Below the pieces are notes generated by a model. It was given only the letters and a program-made list of their open reading frames with translations. It was not told the DNA's origin and did no database searches. Made by a program: the position numbers and the translations under genes. A stretch of 64,000 bases of DNA from Pyrus communis (lineage: Eukaryota; Streptophyta; Magnoliopsida; Rosales; Rosaceae), in assembly GCF_963583255.1 (NCBI RefSeq), contig NC_084807.1, forward strand, positions 15,399,072 through 15,463,071. Reading direction: 5' to 3'. Positions 25,544-37,587 of the stretch are shown here, piece by piece (position 1 is the first letter of the stretch; each line of letters opens with the position of its first letter).

Positions 25544-26295
25544 GCCACGTGCCGGCCAAGGCACGGCTAGACACGCCCCCACATGCAACCAACCCTAACG
25601 GAACAGTTAATGGCAATTAGTAATTTTTCATGGAATATTCTGTTAAAACCTTAACAGAAGTTAACGGTGTTACCTGACGCCATTAGAATATTTCGTCAAC
25701 TCTAACGGAATATTCGTCTCCTTCTTCGGCGAGCTTCGCCGGTTGCCGCCGTCTGCAACTTAAATTTTCGCCGATTTCTGGAAAAACTTTAAAACTTCAT
25801 ATCTTTTCCATTTCTCAACCAAATTTCATGAAATTTATACCAAAATGAAGCTTACAATGAGTAGAACGAAACGTTACCACTTTTAGGACTTAAATCCAAC
25901 AGAATCTTGCTGGAAAAACCCACGAAAATCTGGCCAAACTTGAAACTCGCCAAACTCAACTTCCTAACATCCAAAACACTTCGTTTTTCTTCTCCAAGCT
26001 TCGTGAAGATGTTCTAAAGCTCCCTAGAAGCTTAAAAACTTCTAAAAACTTCACAATCACGATTGTATGAACAGTATCCAAATCGGAGCTCGCGAGAAAC
26101 TAGGGTTTCCAAAGGTTTTAAGTCCAAACAAAGGTATAGATCAACTCCTAGGCTTGCAAGGAGTTTCAATGTTAACTTTAAAACCTCGATCCATGCCTGA
26201 ACTGGTTGGTTGAAGGTTTGTCCGTATGGGTTGTATGGAAATGCCAGAAAATGCAAGAGGAATGAGAGATAGAGAGAGTCAACAGGTAAGCGTAT

Positions 26296-26297
<2 letters not shown>
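25544..26297 (-). repeat. Gypsy LTR, second part
   Basis: Continues the minus-oriented LTR interrupted at 5990. The two edges share GCC: left CGCTGCC, right GCCACGTG. Contains repeated AACGGAATATTC-type units (25600-25720). No ORF is credible. Confidence 0.55.

Positions 26298-26352
<55 letters not shown>
26298..26352 (+). repeat. (GT)n microsatellite, about 27 units
   Basis: An uninterrupted GT/TG run sits exactly between the Gypsy LTR and the truncated end of element C. Confidence 0.95.
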
Positions 26353-26356
<4 letters not shown>

Positions 26357-27331
26357 TAAGCATTGACAAAGTATTCGTAAGGGTATAAGCAGACAAAGCA
26401 TTCATAACTACAAAAAACATGATACTCCTCCCAAGAATTTGCTTAACTCAATCATGACTAGTGACTTTTATTACTTACAAATATAAGTTCATAACGATTA
26501 GTTGAAATTCCCTTATATTCTAGCATCCAATCCCTGCATGCAAACTAAGTGTGCACCCTTAACAAACATACAAGAATAAGTTCTCTATAAAGTATATAAG
26601 TAAATTGCATTCATGTTTTATGAAACAATACCTAGATGTAATCAATTTATATAAAACATATGATCATGGCTTCGAATTCACCTCTAGCTAAAAAGAAATT
26701 TAGTTACACATGTTCATCATAACTGAAAGCAATCTAAAATAAACATTGAAACTTAAAACAAAGATAGAAAGAACTCTGAAAATTCCAGCAACTTCAATGG
26801 ATGAATGGTAGGCATGGCACATCCTAAATCTCTGCAGGAATTTTATATATATAGGGGAAAATGGCTGAATCCAAGGAGGAAAAGGTTTTGGTGTTTTTGA
26901 GTTATTTTAGGACTCTAAAAATCAGGTACAAAGTGTTGAAATATGATTAGGATTCCTCCTTGTAGTTGGAGATAAGATAAGATAAGATTGGATAAGATAG
27001 GATAGGATAAGATAATGTTCCTCTCCAATTAGGATTCCTCTTTCTTGTGTAATTCCTTGCCTTCCAAACCTCAACTTTAATTTCTCCAGATTTTAGCACA
27101 TGTCCAGCACCATTTAAACACCCAAAACGTTCAGCCCATATGCTAACCACGCATGTTGTCCAATCCAAGTCCAAAACTGCTCCAAATTGCTCCATTTAGC
27201 TATTTATTGTCATCTTTACCAACTAAACCTACAATAATACGAAAATAACATAAATTACTGAAATGGTTGGAAATTAACGAAGTAAATGCAAAGAAATAGG
27301 ATAACTAAGTTGCATAAATATGCTCCTATCA
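26353..27331 (-). repeat. Element C 3' LTR, truncated
   Basis: It matches 31045-31994 closely. The outer end is lost at the GT run. The inner end GCTCCTATCA abuts the reverse-complement PPT AAATTCCCCCACACTT (27332). A GATAA-rich tract lies at 26970-27010. Confidence 0.85.
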
Positions 27332-29227
27332 AATTCCCCCACACTTAACTTTTGCTAGTCCCCGAGCAAAACAAAGAAAACAAAATAAAACCTAAACCTT
27401 CCAGCAATTGCCTCAGGGATTTCCAATGAAACATGACATGTTAGAAATCATTACTTACATAGATTTTAGCCATCCTTACTCTTGAGCTTCTACTTAACCT
27501 TAGTAACCACTCACTAGCTCACATTTGATCAATTAAAACAACATTTGAAAGTAGTAACATGCCTTAGAGAATTCACTCAATTCCTCACCGGATATAGTCT
27601 CTATTTTCACATAGATTTTCTGTCTACACTCCCTAAACTAAGTATATTTGAGAAGATTTGATGTAAACATGTAGACTAGCACTCACATATGTCATAACAA
27701 AGAAAGCACTTTCTGGATTGGTTAATACAAACATGTATATGATCTCATGAATGGGAAGTGACTACTTTGAAGCGAGGACCATGGATTCCATATGCTCGTA
27801 CCAATTTCAAACTCCACATATTGAAACACATAACAATCAAGATAAAAATCTAAGGGTAATGGGCCTAAGGTATTGGCTAACAAAGAAAGGTTAAGGATAA
27901 ACAAAGGTTCTTAAAGTGATAGTAAGCAAAGTAATGGAATTAACACTAAGAATTCATTTTTTTTTATTGCAGCACCAAACTATAAACACAAAGGGGAGAT
28001 TTCTAAACTTTAGGGTCAAATTCACATTTTTGGACCTCCCTTTAACAGCCAACACTTGTGAACTCATTCTCACTTCTTTTCAACCTCTTTTTTTCTTTTC
28101 TCAACTTTTTTTTTTTTTTTGTTTCTTTTTCTTTTCTTTGAAACATACGCACTACTTCATTGGATTCAAAAGAACAAATTCTTCCCCACACTAGTTTTTC
28201 TACAAATCATAGATCAAAAGGAATTCCCAATAAGTCATGCTCCACTATTCTTTAAGAACAAGGGTACGGACATTCCTATACTAGGCTAGGTAGGGATAAT
28301 GCAGGCTAACAAAGAAAATAGGCTAAATAAGGCTCAAAAGGGGTTAAACCTACAATAGATATGCAAGGGATAAGGCTTTTTGGCTCTGGTGGTAACTAAA
28401 CAACTTCATCTTGCTATTTGTTATCTAATCAATTTTATGCTTTGAATGAAACAGGCATGAGTTCTAGTATTTAGAACTAGAATGATGAAAAAGCATTCTA
28501 AGTAGCAACCAAGCAAAGAATTAATGAGATCATGCAACAACTTTAGAAAGCAAGAATATCATAGATTAATGACTCTCCAAACAAAGAATAGGCTCAAGTC
28601 ACACAGGGTTGTAGCATTAGTTTGAGTTTCTTCCTTCAAGCACGTTACAAAAACTGATTTTTTTCTTTGTGATTACATTTGAATTCGTAAATGATAACTA
28701 CAACTAAGTATTAACCAAAGAGCATATCAAACTTCCACCCATGTTTGTAACTTTCTTTAATAATCATGCAATTGAAAACCAAATCCTCGTCATTGTGTTG
28801 AAAGGTACCCAAGACACAAACAAGCAACAAAAATGATCTTTTTGGTTTTTTTTTTCACAAGCTTTTTCAAATTTTTTTTTTCAAAATTTTGTTATATGCC
28901 ACACAAGAAAACACTTTAAAATAGTGAATAACAACATTAGTAGTGATAGGTGGTGAAATTTGAAGAGAAATCATTAAAAGCGTTATGTTTACCCCCCCTC
29001 CCCCCAACATTTAACCAAACATTGTCCTCAATGTTTCAAAAATAGACTTAAACAAGAACGACACAAAAGATAACTTGCAAACAAGACAATCATGGCAAAG
29101 TAAAAACAATAAAGATAAGAGTAAAAGAGAGTAAATCTGGTTGTAGGAGCCGGAATTTCCATTGTCTCTTTATTTGAATACATGGGTTGCCTCCCAAGAA
29201 GCGCTTGCTTTAACGTCTTCTATCCGG
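27332..29227 (-). other. Element C noncoding interior
   Basis: This is the minus-strand Athila-type tail, related to but diverged from that of B1. It includes the reverse complement of the ATTGAGGACAATGTTTGG block at about 29010-29030 and several T-rich runs. The antisense coiled-coil ORF and its promoter are absent. No gene is seen. Confidence 0.7.
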
Positions 29228-30435
29228 ACAACACCTCCATTTAATCCTCACTAGGACCAGCGGCATAAAGTTGATCTTTGAGTGGAAGGTGAAACTTGAA
29301 ATGATCCGGTAATGGTTTAAATTCATGAGTGGGTGCCTAAATCATTAAAATCAATATGTTAGTAGAAAATGAAATTGAAATTTGAAGAGGTGGCTTACCT
29401 ATGTGCTGCAGCAAGAACTCAAGGACAAACACTTCTTCGAAAGTTTTAGGAATGTTGCTCTCGGCCAGATTTGGTGTGAGGGTAGTGACTTGTCCTGTGT
29501 CATAAAATCCAACTTCTTCAGGGATGGTTGTCTCAAGTACATCCTCTTTGATGAATTATAGATATTCCCTTGCCACTTCTTTCTCGGATTGCAAAAACCT
29601 ATGAGGAAAAGGTATATTTGGTGGAATAAGGTTAGAAATAATTGAATTCAAAACAACCTTACTAGAATTGGATGGTGGTGGTGCTAGGGTAGTTGGGGCA
29701 ATAGGATTAGAGATGATTGGGTGCTGCGGCAAGGCTTCTTTTAAGCTTGCTATGGCTGAGTCTTCCTCCTCCTCTTTGGACAACAGCTTTTGTCCACTTA
29801 TAGGCTATGTTTGGACACCTTTGGTTCAACTCCAACTTCCAAACCACTTCCCAAAGTGATAGCTTCAACAATTTCAAAATCTCTCGTTGAATTGACAATA
29901 GTTGAGTTGGAGAGTTCGCGTTGTTCTTGAATTTGTCCCATGAATTCTGCAATCTTTCCAAGTTGATTTTTCAATTCGACCATCTCTTTAGCTCGGTTTT
30001 CTAAGTCCTGAGTCAAAGAAGCACAAGAAGTATTTAGTATTTGAAGAATTTGAACATGATTCATGGACATGCATGAATTTGGTTGGAATTATTATGGGGA
30101 AGGTTATGGTGGCTACATAGGTCTTGGATAGAACTCCTCAGATGGCTGCCAATATCATTCTTGTTGAACTTCTTGAGGTTCCCTCCACATAAAATTTGAG
30201 TCATCTCTCCCACCTCAATTGTAAGTGTTGGAAAACAAGTCGTTCCTTGATTGAACCAAGCATTGACACTATCCCAACCTCCATTCTTAATTAATTGAGG
30301 ATGTTGATTAGTTTGATATGCTTGCCTATACAACACACCAAATGTAAGGACACTTTGTATTGTGGACCTTTCGATATATTGTGACATGAGAGAAGTAAGA
30401 TTTGCCATTTGAGCTTGAAGATTAGCAATTGCCAT
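29228..30435 (-). pseudogene. Element C gag-like ORF, broken
   Basis: It starts at ATG 30435 with MAIANLQAQMANLTSLMSQ. Frames switch among 30061-30435, 29798-30070, 29707-29961 and 29556-29783. It keeps the LGKIAEFMGQI and STIVNSTRDFE blocks and a TLGSG version of the usual TLRSGKE motif. After an intron-like GTAAGCC...TTTAG gap it ends near 29300 with a segment like the B1 and D C-termini. It is clearly non-functional. Confidence 0.7.
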
Positions 30436-30534
30436 GTCTTGCTTCTCTAGTACATGAAATCAAAGAAATAAAACTAAATCAAATATCAATAGAAAAAACA
30501 AATGAAAAACATAGAGTGATTAGCAATTTTACTA

Positions 30535-30553
30535 ATCCCCGGCAACGGCGCCA
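30535..30553 (-). other. Element C primer binding site (tRNA-Asp)
   Basis: ATCCCCGGCAACGGCGCCA is the reverse complement of the B1 primer site, five bases inside the LTR. Confidence 0.9.
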
Positions 30554-30558
30554 AAATT

Positions 30559-31994
30559 TGATGTGATAGAAACTAACACACAAATTAAACCCTATAAATT
30601 ATGCAATCATAGGATGAGTAAGTAGGGATCGTTCTATTTTGGGGATTAGAAGGGATGCTAATCAACACAAAGAAAACTTATAAAATTGAAAACTAAGTTA
30701 ATCTAAAAACAAAACAAAGACTGGGGGGATTTTGGACGACTTTAATTAAAACAAAAGTAAAATGCAGCAAGTAAATTAAGTTGTGAATGAAATATGGATG
30801 AAAGGATAGCTAAAGGATTCTTCTCCACACATGAAGCATATGCATACAAATCGATTCCCAGTTATTCTTCCTATAAACCATGAATGATAATGCTCCAAAT
30901 TAATTATGAACAATACTAATTAACTCTTAGATTTTTCTACGTTCATTGAATTGGACTCAGCGACGCAACCAAATTATTCTTCTCAAGTTCCCTAACTATG
31001 AAAAGCATGATAGAGATACATCTCAAAGATCATTAAGTTCTGTGAAAATCATAAGCGTTGACAAAGCATTCGTAACTACGAAAAACATGATACTCCTGCC
31101 AAGAATTTGCTTAACTCAATCATGACTAGTGACTTTTACTACTTACAAATATAAGCTCATAACGATTAGTTGAAATTCCCTTATATTCTATCATCCAATC
31201 CCTGCATGCAAACTAAGTGTGCACCCTTAACAAACGTACAAGAATAAGTTCTCTATAAAGCACATAAGTAAATCGCATTCATGTTTTATGAAACAATAAC
31301 TAGATGTAATCAATTTATATAAACATATGATCATGGCTTCGAATTCACCTCTAGCTAAAAAGAAACTTAGTTACACATGTTCATCATAACTGAAAAGCAA
31401 TCTAAAATAAACATTGAAGCTTAACACAAAGATAGAAAGAACTCTGAAAATTCCAGCAACTTCAATGGATGAATGGTAGGCATGGCACACCCTAAATCTC
31501 TGCAGGAATTTTATAGATATAGGGGAAAATGGTTGAATCCAAGGAGGAAAGGGTTTTGGTGTTTTTGACTTATTTTAGGACTCTAAAAATTAGGTAGAAA
31601 GTGTTGGAATATGATTAGGATTCCTCCTTGTAGCTAGAGATAAGATAAGATTGGATAAGATAGGATAGGATAAGATAATGTTCCTCTCCAATTAGGATTC
31701 CTCTTTCTTGTGTAATTCCTTGCCTTCCAAGCCTCAACTTTAATTTCTCCAGATTTTAGCACATGTCTAGCACCATTTAAACACCAAAAATGTTCAGCAT
31801 ATATGCCATCCACGCATGATGTCCAATCCAAGTCCAAAACTGCTCCAAATTGCTCCATTTAGCTATTTATTGTCATATTTACCAACTAAACCTATAATAA
31901 TACGAAAATAACATAAATTACCAAAATAAATGGAAATTAACAAAGTAAATGCAAAGAAATAGGATAACAAAGTTGCATAAATATGCTCCTATCA
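30559..31994 (-). repeat. Element C 5' LTR
   Basis: A complete 1436-bp LTR running from TGATGTGATAG to CTCCTATCA. The next five bases, CAAGG (31995-31999), should be the target repeat, but its partner was lost with the truncated 3' LTR. A minus-strand TATA-like CTATATC lies near 31515. GATAA-type repeats lie at 31640-31675. Confidence 0.85.
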
Positions 31995-32465
31995 CAAGGA
32001 CCCATTGAGGGGTTCATGCTGAGGCACCCCTGCTAAAGCACAAGAGTTTCTCTCTAACCAGGAGGCCAATTACAATACGACACATGTCAACATCAGAATA
32101 AAGTTCATAGGGTCCCACATCGACCGCATATGAAAGCTGGAGACTTTCCTCAACTATAAAAGAAGACCATTCTCCTACAGTTAATTCCTAATGTCACTAT
32201 TGTACTTAAACTAGTCAGCAGAACTCACTAATGATGACCATGCTTGAACCTATGTATTTGTGTAAACCCTTCACTATTAATGAGAACTTCTCAACTCCAT
32301 AGACGTAGCCAAACTTAGGGTGAACAACATACATCTTGTGTTTGTTTTCCTATCCCTATCTCTTTACACATTATCCTCACCAGGTGTCCGGAGCAACCGA
32401 GCGAAGGTCACAAACTTGACACTTTACATTGTTCCAAAGTCTCACTGATTTTGTGCATCAACAAA
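31995..32465 (+). repeat. LTR remnant cut by element C
   Basis: It has an LTR-like promoter and R-U5 layout: CCCACATCGACC, an ACTATAAAAG box at about 32154, then TCTTGTGTTTG, and an end in TTGTGCATCAACA. No primer site follows, so it is a truncated or solo LTR. The family is uncertain. Confidence 0.45.
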
Positions 32466-33140
32466 CTAAATAGATAATACAATATACCATGATTAACAAT
32501 AAGCTTTGCCCTTCCACTAAACAAATAAGAGTTTAACATGATAAGTATTTCAAAAGTTGTTACATCAAATGAGTAGTTTTAAAGGCATGCTTCAAACAAT
32601 CCTTTTCTTCTCTCTAGCCGTCTCTCTCTGTCTTTCCTCAGTAAATTCATACTACAACACAAATAACTTCAAGAAAGAAAAGATAGCAAATAAAAAAAAT
32701 TATATTTAGTGATCGACATGTGGCTTTAGTGGATGAAATGTGAGTAAACATGACAGTAGGTAAAAAAATTAGTCATTATAGAAGTTAGGCGTAAAAATTG
32801 ACTAAAATAAAAAGTTAAGGAATAAACCAAGTTCAGTGTTTTCCAACCAAAATGCCAATTCTTATGTGGCATGAAATGGATTGACGAATATTGTCCCTAT
32901 AAAAAATCTTAAATTTTATTATTAATGATTATTTTCCCTTCTCGCATAAATATTTATTTTTCTTTGTTGTAAGATCAAGTTAGTAAGGAATGGATCACAA
33001 AAAATATTGAAGGATGGATTAAAATTCCTACTGAACACATGAAGTCATGTAAAAGAGATTCCATTTTTCAGTAATTTGATCTCAGTTTTCTCAAACTTGA
33101 ATAAATGTTAGCCCCATTTGACAAACAACTTGACAAGTAA
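32466..33140. other. AT-rich intergenic DNA
   Basis: No gene, repeat end or RNA gene is recognised. Confidence 0.6.
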
Positions 33141-34080
33141 ATTTTTTGTTTCTCTCTCTCTCTCTCTGTGAACTCCAAATCCTAGATCCAAAAGCACCTT
33201 CTCCCCAAGTTTCAAGTTTCAGCCACCGCCCATTACTCTTGCTCAGGGTTGGCGGTAGCCCATTACTCCTCATTTTCCTCCTCCTTCCCTCCTCTCTTCT
33301 TTGCCCTTTCCTTCTTTTCCTCCCCTCTCATCTCCTCTTCCCCTTCCTCCTCCCTGCATCCACCTCCTATTTCTTCTCCTTTTCTAGTCACTTTCCTTCG
33401 TTATAATTCTCGGTTCTCCCCTGAGTTTTATCTCAGTTTTCCCTTAGCTGAGTCTCAACTATCCCTAGCCTGTCTTAGGAGTTGGGCTTTATGCCCCTTA
33501 TCCTGCATTTTTTCGCCTGCTTTTACAGCTTTCTATCTTTTAATTTTCCATCCTCCCTCATCCCTAGCGGTGATACTCCATCCCCATCTCACCATGTGCT
33601 CAGATCAAAGTTCCGATCAGGAATGGATATTGAATTCACTTCCCTCCCCCAACCGGCATGTTGGATCCCCATCAAGGCCAAGTGTTGGGTATTTTGCATA
33701 TTCCCTTAGCCTCACTCTCTAGCCATAAAATACTTTGTTTGTATACATTTGAAGGGGTTCATGAAGGGGACTTGGATCTGGCATGTACTCGCTCGATTCA
33801 GAGCTTGGCTTCCTCTAAGGATGTGACGGTAGCCGCGGTGTGGTTTACGCTGCTGGAGATTAGGGTTTTTTTGTTGTTGTTGTTGGTGTTTTTTGTTTTT
33901 TTATTTTTATTTTATTTTTTTTGCAGTCTTCGGGCCTAAAATTGTGTGAGCCTCCCGTTGTATCTTAGGTTGTAGCTCTCATTTTACTTGGATCTTTTAC
34001 CTGATATATAGTTGTTTGCTTAATTTTTTTTGGCCTTGTACTTGTTTTTAAGGTAATGACAGATATTTTACTTGACCCCA
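33141..34080 (+). other. Pyrimidine-rich stretch with short open frames, unassigned
   Basis: A (TC)n run at 33153-33168 is followed by 400 bp of CT-rich sequence with overlapping short frames (33146-33939). A TTTGCAG acceptor-like site is near 33925, and it ends in an A-rich stretch (34078-34098). It could be a retroposed or LINE-like remnant, or a decayed transcript. No protein family is recognised in any frame. Confidence 0.3.
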
Positions 34081-34369
34081 AAAAATTTAAAAAAAAACCA
34101 AAGAATATATGTTGGCCTCAAACATACCATTTACTTTGATTTCAGAACTCAACTCATTAAAAGCGTATTTCTTTCTTCAACTTGTTTTTCAAAGCAATTC
34201 TTTTTCCAATTTTGCAGTCCAAGCAAGCAACGCGTTATATTTCAGCATTTTTTATGGTATATTTTCAGCATTCACTGTGTACTTCTCGAAGCTCTTTTAA
34301 GACACATCAGCAAGAGACGTCCTTTCCAAGGCCATTTCTATTTTTCAACTAATTGCAAGAAAAATAACT

Positions 34370-34646
34370 TAACGCTGACGTCTACTCAGAATTGCCTGAA
34401 TGACGCTGACGCGTGTGTGGCTCCCACCTCTTACCCAATCCCTGTCCCCCACGTGGACATTACCGGTTGAAACTGGTGTCGGGCGCTGAATCAAGAAAGA
34501 GGTATTGATCCGAAAAGTCCAGGTTTTTTGTTCCTTTTGAAAATTTTCCTCCTCCACGCCTCGTTCTGCATTTGTTTGACGGTTCCAATTGCATTTTTTC
34601 AATCTTCCCGTTTCACCAAAAGAACCCAATAAGGTAAACCTTCTCT

Positions 34647-34684
<38 letters not shown>

Positions 34685-34948
34685 TGAGAATTTCGAATTG
34701 TGATATAATATAATCCTATCGAGCTTCTGTTGCTGTTTATATTATCGTTGTCACTAGAAATCAAAACCCCTTTGGTGGATTCTGTTCTTTTGTGAAAGAT
34801 TCAACCTTTTTTGTGTCCCCCTCATGCCATAAATCCACAGGATCAAGCTCAGAAATTGAATATTTATGTATTTTAGAAATTACCCAGAAAACCCATTAAA
34901 TTATTTTCAAGATTTTGTTCAATAAGTTTAGAACCGGAGGATTTAGAG
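34370..34948 (+). promoter_or_regulatory. Promoter and 5' leader of the PLD beta gene
   Basis: A TGACGT motif at 34376-34381 and a G-box CACGTG at 34450-34455 lie upstream. A (CT)n run at 34652-34677 is typical of plant leaders. A GGTAAAC donor-like site (34633) and a CCACAG acceptor-like site (34840) could mark a leader intron. No clear TATA box is seen. Confidence 0.4.
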
Positions 34949-37539
34949 ATGGATAATAATGGCGGTTCATCACCATACCCATACCCATATCAGAATTCCT
35001 ATCCATACCCTCATCACCCTCATCCTAATCAATACCCTCCACCTCCGGATCAATACCCACCTGCCCCATATCCATACCCACCATACAATTCTCAGTATCC
35101 TTACCCGTACCCGTACGCTCCATCGCCTTCCTCACCGTCCCCCCATTCACTTTCAGGCCCTTTAGATTACAACCAACCTCCCTATCCATATCCCTACCCC
35201 CCGGATCGTCCGATTTCCCATAGTGGTCCTCTGCCTAGCATTCAGCAGCACAGCAGTTTCAATTATGGTTCACAGTACCCTTACCAACAACAGTCTGGGG
35301 CTTACCCGCCTCCCGAAAGCCCCCATCATGTCCCTTTGCTCCCCAGCAGGTTCTCGAATCATCAGCGGCATGATAGCTGTCCCATTGGAATTGGGACGGA
35401 TTCATTTCATGAGAATGTTTCAGAACCTATGCCTCCTCACTCTTCTGCTTATCCGCCCTTGGATCAGCTTATGAGTAATGTGCATTTGTCTGAAAATCAA
35501 TCACCCGAGCCCACAGCACCCCCATCACCTTCAGTGCCACACTTGACTCATTCAACTCCGAGTAGTGCAAGGTATGATAAGCAAGGGGAGCTCTATGCGT
35601 ATCCTAATAACTCATTTTCAAGTAGTTGGGATACGTCTTATTCCGGTCAGATTGAATCAGCGGCTCATTCTCCTTATTCGCATTCAAGCTCATTTAATGG
35701 GTCACAGCATAGCGGTAGTTTGCAGATTATTCCATTGCAGAATAAAGGGTCCTTGAAGGTTCTGCTTCTACATGGAAATTTAGACATTTGGGTATATGAA
35801 GCCAGCAACCTTCCAAATATGGACATGTTCCACAAGACTTTGGGGGATATGTTTTTGAAGTTACCAGGGAGTGCAAGCAGCAAAACCGATGGCCAATCGA
35901 GTCGTAAGATTACTAGTGATCCATATGTTTCAATCTCAGTTTCAAATGCTGTAGTTGGGAGGACATATGTGATAAGCAATTCTGAATTTCCTGTTTGGAC
36001 GCAACATTTCAATGTTCCAGTAGCACATTCCGCTGCTGAAGTGCACTTTGTTGTTAAAGATAGTGATCTTGTGGGGTCCCAGCTTATTGGGGTTGTGGCA
36101 ATTCCGGTAGAACAGATATACACGGGAGCAAGAGTTGAGGGAATTTATCCAATCTTGAATTCGAGTGGGAAGCAATGTAAAGCCGGAGCTGTCCTAAGAC
36201 TTTCAATTCAGTATATTCCAATTGAGCAATTGAGTGTTTACCATAATGGAGTTGGGGCGGGCCCTGATTATTTTGGGGTTCCTGGCACATATTTTCCTCT
36301 TAGGACAGGTGGAAAAGTAACTCTTTATCAAGATGCCCATGTCCCAGATGGGATGCTTCCAAACTTGATGTTAGATGGTGGGATGCCATATGTGCATGGG
36401 AAGTGTTGGCATGATATTTTTGATGCAATACGTCAGGCCCGACGTTTAATTTACATTGCTGGTTGGTCAGTTTGGCAGAATGTTAGACTAGTTCGGGATG
36501 TTGGTGGTGCATCAAATTGCACCATAGGGGATCTTCTGAGGTCCAAGTCCCAAGAAGGAGTGAGAGTGTTGTTGCTTGTTTGGGATGACCCTACTTCAAG
36601 GAGCATTTTGGGTTATAAAACAGTAAGTATTCTTCGACTATTCGTATTCTGGAATAGCTATTCTATCAAGTGATCATGGTTCTAAAACTTCTATCGTTAT
36701 TATTATCTTTGTTTAACTTGTGAATTTCTTGGATGCAAGACCTTTCACTTAGTTTGTGTTGCATCACAAGAAGCATAGTGTTGAAAGTTACTGTTGAATC
36801 AAAAGAGAAATGAATGCCAGAAATTGGTTATCATGATAAAATGCTTTAGATGAAAGCAACTGAATTTTGATAGAGTCAATGACATTGATATCATCCTTTT
36901 GTTGTATGATTTTCATATTATTTGCTTGTTAAGTTCAAACTGTAATTGTTGTATGTGTTTCTCAATGGAACATGAGAACTTATTTGTTGCAGGATGGAAT
37001 CATGCAAACCCATGATGAAGAACTTCGCCGATTTTTCAAGCATTCTTCAGTGCAAGTATTACTTTGCCCTCGCACTGCTGGAAAAAGACATAGCTGGGTC
37101 AAGCAAAGGGTTAGGCATAACTAAGCATTTGTTGCTATGTCGTCATTTTTCTTCACTTAATAGCATGCATCCAATTCTGGTTTTTTCCTTCTTGTTGGTG
37201 TATTATTTTCTGAACTTGTTTTCAATTGAATGCTTCTTATATTTTGGATTTCCAGGAAGTTGGAACGATCTATACACACCATCAGAAAACTGTAATAGTG
37301 GACGCTGATGCTGGCATTAATAGGAGGAAAATCATGGCATTTGTTGGAGGACTTGATTTATGTGATGGTCGGTATGATACGCCGGATCACCCTATATTTA
37401 GGACATTACAAACAGTGCATAAAGATGACTATCACAATCCTACATACACGGTAATTATGAGACCTCTTCTAATTGCATAATTGTGAATAGCTTTGTAGTT
37501 AAATTGTAACACACTATGCATTTCATTGGCACTCCGTAA

Positions 37540-37587
<48 letters not shown>

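Noticed and set aside
33146..33939. Possible protein-coding exon upstream of PLD
   Set aside because: The CT-rich composition explains the open frames, and no domain or splice structure connects them to PLD.
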